DNA from: Paraglomus occultum
Lineage: Eukaryota > Glomeromycota > Glomeromycetes > Paraglomerales > Paraglomeraceae
Direction of reading: 5' to 3'
Assembly: GCA_910592205.1 (NCBI GenBank)
Contig: CAJVPJ010001230.1
Coordinates: 1-11,268 of the forward strand
DNA length: 11,268 nucleotides
A model generated the notes under the pieces. It was not told the origin of the DNA and did no database searches. It worked only from the letters and a program-made list of their open reading frames with translations. Position numbers and translations under genes: made by a program. Shown one piece after another: positions 7,094-11,268 of the stretch. Numbering within the stretch: position 1 is the stretch's first letter; each line of letters begins with the position of its first letter.

Positions 7094-7578
7094 GGATCTG
7101 GAAGCGTACGAGTGATCGCAATCCCCATACATCGCAGATCCTAAGGCAAATGCGAGTGGAGTGGTTCAAGTCCAGTGATCGCAATCCCAGACTTTTGAAC
7201 TTGAATGATCGCAATCTCCAAGTTACCACCACCGATCTGAAACGCACAAGTAATCGCAATCCCCATGCATAACAAATTCTTAAGCCTACAAAAGCTCTAT
7301 CCACTATAAGCAATGCCTGATACACTTGACGATCGCAATCACCAAGTTATTCTGGAGAGGTATGAGTGATCGCAATCCCCATACATCGCAGATAAGATGC
7401 TTATAAAGGCAAATGCGTGTGGAGTGGTTCAGGTCCAGTGATCGCAATCATGGCCTCTGAACTTGAATGATCGCAATCTCCAAGTTACCACCACTGATCT
7501 TGTAACGTATGAGTGATCGCAATCCCCACACATCACAGATTCTTAAGCCGAAAGGCTCTATCCACTATACGCAATGCC
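7094..7578. repeat. Array of nine GATCGCAATC hairpin modules in two higher-order units
   Basis: The motif GATCGCAATC occurs at 7114, 7177, 7207, 7331, 7368, 7440, 7469 and 7515, with a one-base variant at 7252. Copies 1-4 (7094-7317) and 6-9 (7350-7578) are homologous higher-order units, offset by 254-263 bases and both ending TATCCACTATA-(A/C)GCAATGCC. Copy 5 is an extra module between them. Three flank classes recur: A (GTATGAG...CCCCATAC), B (GTCCA...) and C (AACTTG...CAAGTT). In most copies short inverted arms enclose the motif in a 15-base loop, motif starting at loop base 4. Perfect stems: AACTTG/CAAGTT (copies 3 and 8), ACTTG/CAAGT (5, loop 14), GTATG/CATAC (6), AAGTC/GACTT (2). Copy 7 pairs AGG-CC with GGCCT around a T bulge. 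No coding role is apparent and no known family is recognised. Confidence 0.9.
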
Positions 7579-8830
7579 AAACATAACTACATAAACAAAT
7601 TGTTCGCCTACTTTCCTATTACTCCAATGTTCTTCAAGATACGAGCGTGTCATCTCTTCATCAAAAATGGTTTTATTCGAAAGTTTCTTCTAAAAAGGTA
7701 ATTATTATGCCTTCTGGTAATAGCAAAACTTTAGTATGAACAACAGTGTCTCCGGCGCAAGGTACGGAAAAATGTGACAGATCAACGTTTTTAACAACTA
7801 TTAGGCACATAAGTTAGTTTTACTTTTCCTTATTCGATAGTCGACTTAAAAGTACGAGCTTCTTTACACACCCGTAATTGTTTGCTGTACTTACACTTTA
7901 GAGGAGGAGATGTTATAAACGACACGCGTAATAAAGAAAAGCGTTTGGTTGTATAGTTTGTAAGTTGTATTAAACTGTCGTGCGACAAAGATGCGAAAAA
8001 GATTGATTGTTCGTACGTTTAAGTTCACATACGTTGTATTACGCCTTGGAGAAGAATATATATGGTGGTAACTCGTTGTTGATACTTTCTTTCGTGTCAA
8101 ATGTGTGAATATAGAGGGCAGCAAAAAATTGTTCTTTGTTCGATAACTCGTTCGCGTAATATAAGCTGTTGCGTTATATGACATGTGATATAATAATTAC
8201 TTGTCACACGTAACGTAACCTTATAAGTATAAATTTATTTATCTACGCCTACGCAATAAGGGGCAATTGTGACATATAATATTGGCGATTGTTCTGTAAA
8301 TAAGAACAACACTAACATTGGCGAACTTTAAAAGGTGGCTTAAAAGGCCGGTCTTTCTGAACATTAATCAAGGCCTATTCTCAAACAATGACTGTAAAAC
8401 CTTTCGCAACAGTTTATCTTTTTCGCTGGTTAAAGTCAGTATTGGAAGGCGATAAGTCACACATATGATTTAATTAAACTGATCTGATCGTCATGATTAC
8501 AATGATATCAACGTAAAACTATGTGACACAGCAAGTGACAATGGTATGGCGTAAAATTATATAATAGTAAAGCATAAGATTAACAGTCAGGTATGGAAAT
8601 TCGTTCGAGTCAGAAAAATGGCCCAACGAGGCAAACAAGTCTTATTTCTTGCGTACGTGGTATATCATCTTTTGATTGTAAAATAGTAAGTTTATATTTT
8701 GGAAAATGGTTATTTCCGAAGTAAATTTGTATTAACTTTGAGCTTTTATGACTTGCATTAATAAGCATATTACGTAAATTATTTCAACAATTAAAGTATC
8801 TTTCATAGACATGCGCGCAAAACTCTTTTT
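7579..8830. other. AT-rich spacer with weak open frames only
   Basis: The most open region is a 97-codon minus-strand ATG frame (7891-8184), rich in Ser, Thr, Asn, Tyr and Arg. It has no signal peptide, domain or repeat, and a frame this long is not exceptional here. A 26-codon ATG frame (8388-8468, plus; begins MTVKPFATVY) has a good start context but nothing else. No RNA gene is recognised. Confidence 0.45.
7891..8184 (-). CDS. Hypothetical 97-residue ORF, weak
   Basis: An uninterrupted ATG-to-stop frame encodes 97 residues, including RTSYRTKNNFLLPSIFTHL and later RTINLFRIFVARQFNTTY. Composition is basic (Arg/Lys), Ser/Thr/Asn/Tyr-rich, without a hydrophobic leader or conserved motif. No TATA box at a usual distance or poly(A) signal clearly belongs to it. 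Given the number of frames in an 11-kb AT-rich window, an open frame of this size can be chance. It is listed because it is the longest ATG frame in this spacer. Confidence 0.15.
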   Translation of the reverse strand: MSYNATAYITRTSYRTKNNFLLPSIFTHLTRKKVSTTSYHHIYSSPRRNTTYVNLNVRTINLFRIFVARQFNTTYKLYNQTLFFITRVVYNISSSKV

Positions 8831-8849
8831 ACAGTTAACACACAGTTGT

Positions 8850-8907
8850 CGAGTCAGTATACTCGGGAGAGCGTTGGTATACGGGCCTTGAGACTAAGCT
8901 CCTTTTT
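8850..8907 (+). ncRNA. Candidate small structured RNA: two hairpins and a T5 tract
   Basis: CGAGT/ACTCG (8850-8854, 8861-8865) forms a perfect 5-bp hairpin with a 6-base loop. Then GGGCCTT/AAGCTCC (8883-8889, 8896-8902) pairs with one C-C mismatch and one G-T wobble around a 6-base loop. TTTTT follows directly at 8903-8907, as at a Pol III terminator. The bases between (TCGGGAGAGCGTTGG) resemble a tRNA D-arm, and TGGTATACGGG is one base off an A-box pattern. No acceptor stem, anticodon arm or B box is found, so it is not a tRNA. It may be a pseudo-tRNA, a Pol III RNA or chance. Confidence 0.2.
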
Positions 8908-9190
8908 AAACACATCTTTCGCTATTCTTACTTCAAACTAAAACTATGTGATAACTAGTGATACTTGAGATATGTTTCACTGTGTTTGTGGTAGTTGGTA
9001 TTCTTGTCTGGAAATTTGGAGTTGACGTATTTCGTTGTTGGGTGTTTGTAATGAAGGTAGTATTTTGTTTAGATTATGTTCAGCTTTGGTTCGCATGGTA
9101 GTGCAGTTATATACGAGGAATCGTAATTTTTTTTCCATTATAAGTAGTTACAGTTTGTAACAAAAAAACCCGGATATTTTTTTATGCGGC

Positions 9191-9213
9191 GTAAACGCGT
9201 CTCACGCGTTTGT
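9191..9213. repeat. Perfect hairpin holding two MluI-box (ACGCGT) sites in the transposon 5' end
   Basis: AAACGCGT (9193-9200), CTC, ACGCGTTT (9204-9211): an 8-bp perfect inverted repeat with a 3-base loop, extendable by two G-T wobble pairs to 9191-9213. Each arm contains ACGCGT, the MCB element bound by the fungal G1/S factor MBF. It lies just inside the putative left end of the Tc1 element, about 120 bases upstream of the transposase ATG. It could be a subterminal transposase-binding repeat or a promoter element. Confidence 0.5.
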
Positions 9214-9328
9214 TTTCTATCCGATTTGGGAGCTGTAAAATGGAAAATAAAAATAATAATCAGGAGTATATTTGGGAGTTGTTCTAAAACCCAATTCTTA
9301 ACACAACTTTTGTTTATATACAAACGCA

Positions 9329-10290
9329 ATGCCCGTTTCTAACCAAGAAACACAGCGTCAATGCATATTACAATTGTGAAATGAGGGTATTTGTAATGGC
9401 CATGAAATTTATCGCGAACAAGTATCCCCCTTTCTACTATTATGATAACATAAAAAAAAGTAAAGAAAAAAGAACAGTGAATCACGCGCGAGGCAATGGT
9501 TGTCCTAGGGAAATAACCAGACAAACTTTCAAATTAATCGGACAGTCAATACGGAAAAATGACTCAACATCCACACGGACTTTAGCTCGTAAAGTGTCAA
9601 ATACTGGTGTTGATGTGTCGCACATGACAATTTTGAGGCACCCGAGCACTTATGGGTACTCGAAAACATTGCCTAAACCAACGCCACTGCTAAGCAAAGC
9701 CATAAGCAAAGACGTGTTGAGTGGGCACGTCAACACCTTAATGACAATTGGAGAAAAACATTATTTGCCGATAAAACTGCGTTCCAACTTTACCAGAACA
9801 CCATCGAACGTTGGTACAAAGGTGAATAGCCGATTTGTCCTATGCCCAAAGATCGTACAAAATCTTTGCATGGGGTGGATTTTGCGCGGTCGGTAAAACA
9901 AGTTTATTTTGTTTCCGGAGGATAATGAATGCCAAATTTTACGTAGAAGTCCTCCAGAAACACATTCCAGAAGTAAATAGAATGCTTGGAGATAGATAGA
10001 GACTTCAGCAAGACAACGATCCAAAACACACAAGTCGTCTTGCTACGGAATTTTTGAAAGAAACGAGTTTGAAAAGCAAATTTGAAGTTGTCGCATGTTT
10101 TAATATACTGTACATAGAATTTGTACATCTTGAAGTATTTTATAACTAAATTGACGTCCTAGTTCAATACAAAATTACCCATCGACGATAATTGAGTGGC
10201 AATGGATTTGAAAACGTCCTACATTCTGTGCAGCTTCAACGAGAAATATTCGATCGGAGATGTCTTCCACTGACTGGCCTTTGTAGTCAT
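9329..10290 (+). pseudogene. Broken Tc1/mariner-family transposase
   Basis: The start is MPVSNQETQRQCILQL at ATG 9329, an N-terminal helix-turn-helix opening. A TGA follows (9377-9379), then a frameshift at the C5 run 9426-9430. The next frame gives the second DNA-binding domain (RTLARKVSNTGVDVSHMTIL, then TLPKPTP). A base is lost near 9699-9703; that frame has RRVEWARQHLNDNW and LFADKTAFQLYQNTIERWY, with the first catalytic Asp at 9770-9772, but Glu after it is replaced by Lys. TAG at 9827-9829 and a frameshift in the A run at 9859-9862 come next. The last frame has FAWGGFCAVGKTSL, a TAG at 9997-9999 (expected Trp), and LQQDNDPKHTSRLATEFLKE with the second Asp at 10012-10014. The third acidic motif is unrecognisable. 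Traces of the C-terminus (ENVLHSV) appear near 10200. It cannot make an active enzyme. Confidence 0.85.
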
Positions 10291-10344
10291 GCAAGCTGTA
10301 ATTATACGCAAACTAATGTCTATACTACACAGCCTCGCCGCATA

Positions 10345-10882
10345 CACAATTACGACAGTTAAAAATAGTATTTCAAACAGATATAATAGAAGATGTAAAC
10401 GACATAGATTTAATGTGTCAATTTTTTATTATTACTATAATATTATATAAACGATATAATTTCTACAAGCTGATTATTCCCTAAAATTATTCGAGATAGC
10501 TGAGGAAAAAACCGCTAACCGTTTCGCCCCGAGAATATTTTTTCGTAAAATACGATAGTTGTTTATTTGTGAAAAATCGTGTGATATATTGTTACGATAT
10601 CGCATCGGAAGAAAGTGGTAGATTACTCGAGAACATTAAGTATCTAGATGTTCGCAGACTGGCCTGGCTAAAGATAATCTATCCAATTAAAAGTAGAAGC
10701 TGCCATAGCTCCGCTCATATAAGCTAATTTTCGTCGATACGCAGGTGCCTATACTATATTAATATAAGTTAGTCTTAACTTTGTCTATAATGATAACAAT
10801 AATAACGAATAACGAAAATGGCACATTATTAGTTCGTCTGATATATTTCAACCCAATTCCATTTACCGATACATAGCAATAA
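10345..10882. other. AT-rich spacer between transposon fossil and kinase gene
   Basis: No gene is recognised. It includes very AT-rich runs (about 10420-10460 and 10785-10815). A short minus-strand ATG frame around 10720 (MSGAMAASTFNWIDYL, then stop) has no further support. A TAA at 10880-10882 closes the frame that is open from there into the kinase gene. Confidence 0.5.
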
Positions 10883-10982
10883 TTAAGATTGTACTGTGTA
10901 TTAGTATGTCCTTATTCAGCGGCTTTTTTGATTCAGTTCAGTCTATTTCGGCTTGCGAAATCTTGGTGTGAATCACATTCTG

Positions 10983-10999
10983 ATTGGCCAAATCACGTG
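10983..10999 (+). promoter_or_regulatory. CCAAT box and CACGTG E-box upstream of kinase gene
   Basis: ATTGG (10983-10987), inside the palindrome TTGGCCAA (10984-10991), is followed by a perfect CACGTG E-box (10994-10999), 70-86 bases upstream of the ATG at 11069. A 6-bp inverted repeat ATTTCG/CGAAAT (10945-10950, 10956-10961) lies just before. CCAAT plus E-box is a common fungal promoter pairing (HAP complex and bHLH factors). No TATA box is evident. If the upstream open frame is coding, these motifs would be inside an exon instead. Confidence 0.4.
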
Positions 11000-11068
11000 G
11001 ACAATGGCAAGTACTATTACTATGTTCAGTATAACGGTGGACTAGTTACGGAAATACTAGTGACAAAC

Positions 11069-11268
11069 ATGGCTTCGATTGTCTCAGATAAGGAATGGTT
11101 AAAGAAAAGTATTGAAGAAGGGAGCACCCGGTTTTATTCTTTCAATGACTTTACTGATACGGTATACATTGGCGCTGGAGGATATGGTGCAGTTTTCAAG
11201 GCGAAAGCAAAGACACTTGGTAGAACGATCGCATACAAGCTTCTTCATTCACAAGACGACAATGAGAT
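11069..11268 (+). CDS. Protein kinase, N-terminal part, truncated by right edge
   Basis: The first 66 codons of a eukaryotic protein kinase. Residues 8-28 read KEWLKKSIEEGSTRFYSFND, a leader typical of the very large kinase families (mostly TKL-like) of Glomeromycotina. The glycine-rich ATP loop is IGAGGYGAVFKA (residues 34-45; G35, G37, G38 and G40). The subdomain II lysine is K57 in IAYKLL, the equivalent of VAIK. The rest of the catalytic domain (C-helix Glu, HRD, DFG) and any C-terminal Sel1 or other repeats lie beyond the window, so activity and subfamily cannot be judged. The ATG at 11069 has A at -3 and leaves a short N-terminus as in relatives. However, the same frame stays open upstream to 10883 without another ATG, so an earlier exon is possible. 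Confidence 0.9.
   Translation, partial: MASIVSDKEWLKKSIEEGSTRFYSFNDFTDTVYIGAGGYGAVFKAKAKTLGRTIAYKLLHSQDDNE

Larger units (their letters stand above)
9185..10342 (+). mobile_element. Fossil Tc1/mariner-type DNA transposon
   Basis: A degenerate Tc1-type transposase reading fills the interior. Candidate ends are TGCGGCG at 9185-9191 and its inverted match CGCCGCA at 10336-10342, each flanked outside by TA (9183-9184 and 10343-10344), as expected for the TA target-site duplication of this superfamily. The span of about 1.16 kb is short but plausible for a decayed Tc1 element with an internal loss. The termini are short and their homology stops after the 7 bases, so the boundaries are tentative; the transposase identity is not. 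Confidence 0.55.

Noticed and set aside
7056-7325. Open frames on both strands across the hairpin array (89 codons minus, 69 codons plus)
   Set aside because: They simply translate the repeated motif (GLRSL- or SDRNP-like units). The second array unit, with 72/29/46 spacing, breaks the frame, so no protein is being conserved.
7094-7578. CRISPR-like array
   Set aside because: The repeat is only 10 bases, spacings vary from 29 to 79, flanks are themselves repeated, and the DNA is eukaryotic.
8598-8612. tRNA B-box-like GTTCGAGTC
   Set aside because: There is no A box at a proper distance, no acceptor stem pairing, and no T run after it.
9138-10128. Minus-strand open frames across the Tc1 fossil (9138-9329, 9339-9524, 9761-10033, 9904-10128)
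   Set aside because: They are antisense shadows of the transposase relic and of its flanks, with no independent features.
10320-10350. Long terminal inverted repeats for the Tc1 element
   Set aside because: I could align only TGCGGCG with its flanking TA. Beyond that the two ends diverge, so only a tentative short terminus is reported.

Overview
This looks like nuclear DNA of an AT-rich fungus, most likely an arbuscular mycorrhizal (Glomeromycotina) or related early-diverging lineage. That placement is inference. It rests on a kinase N-terminus of the type greatly expanded in these fungi, 71-82 bp GT-AG introns, degenerate MULE-type and Tc1-type transposase relics, and long gene-poor AT-rich spacers. 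Nothing bacterial is present: no operons, Shine-Dalgarno sites or tRNA/rRNA genes.

Layout. (1) 1-870, minus strand: the decayed 5' part of a MULE-transposase-domain gene. It keeps a recognisable 71-bp intron but carries several stops and frameshifts, and it runs off the left edge. (2) About 900-2880: spacer with scattered regulatory-like motifs. (3) 2965-3577, plus strand: the one complete, convincing gene. It has two exons and encodes a 176-residue secreted protein with a signal peptide, a Tyr-Thr-Pro-Pro / Cys-Thr-Ser-Thr repeat region, and a C-terminal part that fits a beta/gamma-crystallin Greek-key signature. A TATA box and a poly(A) signal are in place. (4) 3700-7090: mostly spacer, with a weak candidate spliced small ORF (4612-4884, minus) and a fragment resembling the Roadblock-fold protein LAMTOR5 (5843-6025, minus). 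(5) 7094-7578: a compact repeat array, the most unusual object here. (6) 7580-9180: spacer with one weak 97-codon ORF and a small structured candidate RNA. (7) 9185-10342: a fossil Tc1/mariner element whose transposase is broken by frameshifts and stops, with a possible short inverted terminal repeat and TA duplication. (8) 10345-10880: spacer. (9) 11069 to the right edge: the start of a protein kinase gene, with glycine-rich loop and ATP-binding lysine, below a CCAAT/E-box promoter.

The repeat array holds nine copies of a 10-base motif (GATCGCAATC, eight exact) in two higher-order units of about 230 bp plus one extra copy. Nearly every copy sits at a fixed position in a 14-17 base (usually exactly 15) loop, closed by a short inverted repeat whose sequence differs between unit classes. 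The arms that pair imperfectly on the plus strand have C-A mismatches, which become G-U wobbles if the minus strand is transcribed. This suggests a family of small structured RNA (or cruciform) modules with a constant loop and variable stems. I know of no named family that matches it.

The genes show no shared pathway. The window reads as a transposon-littered interval between a secreted-protein gene and a kinase gene.
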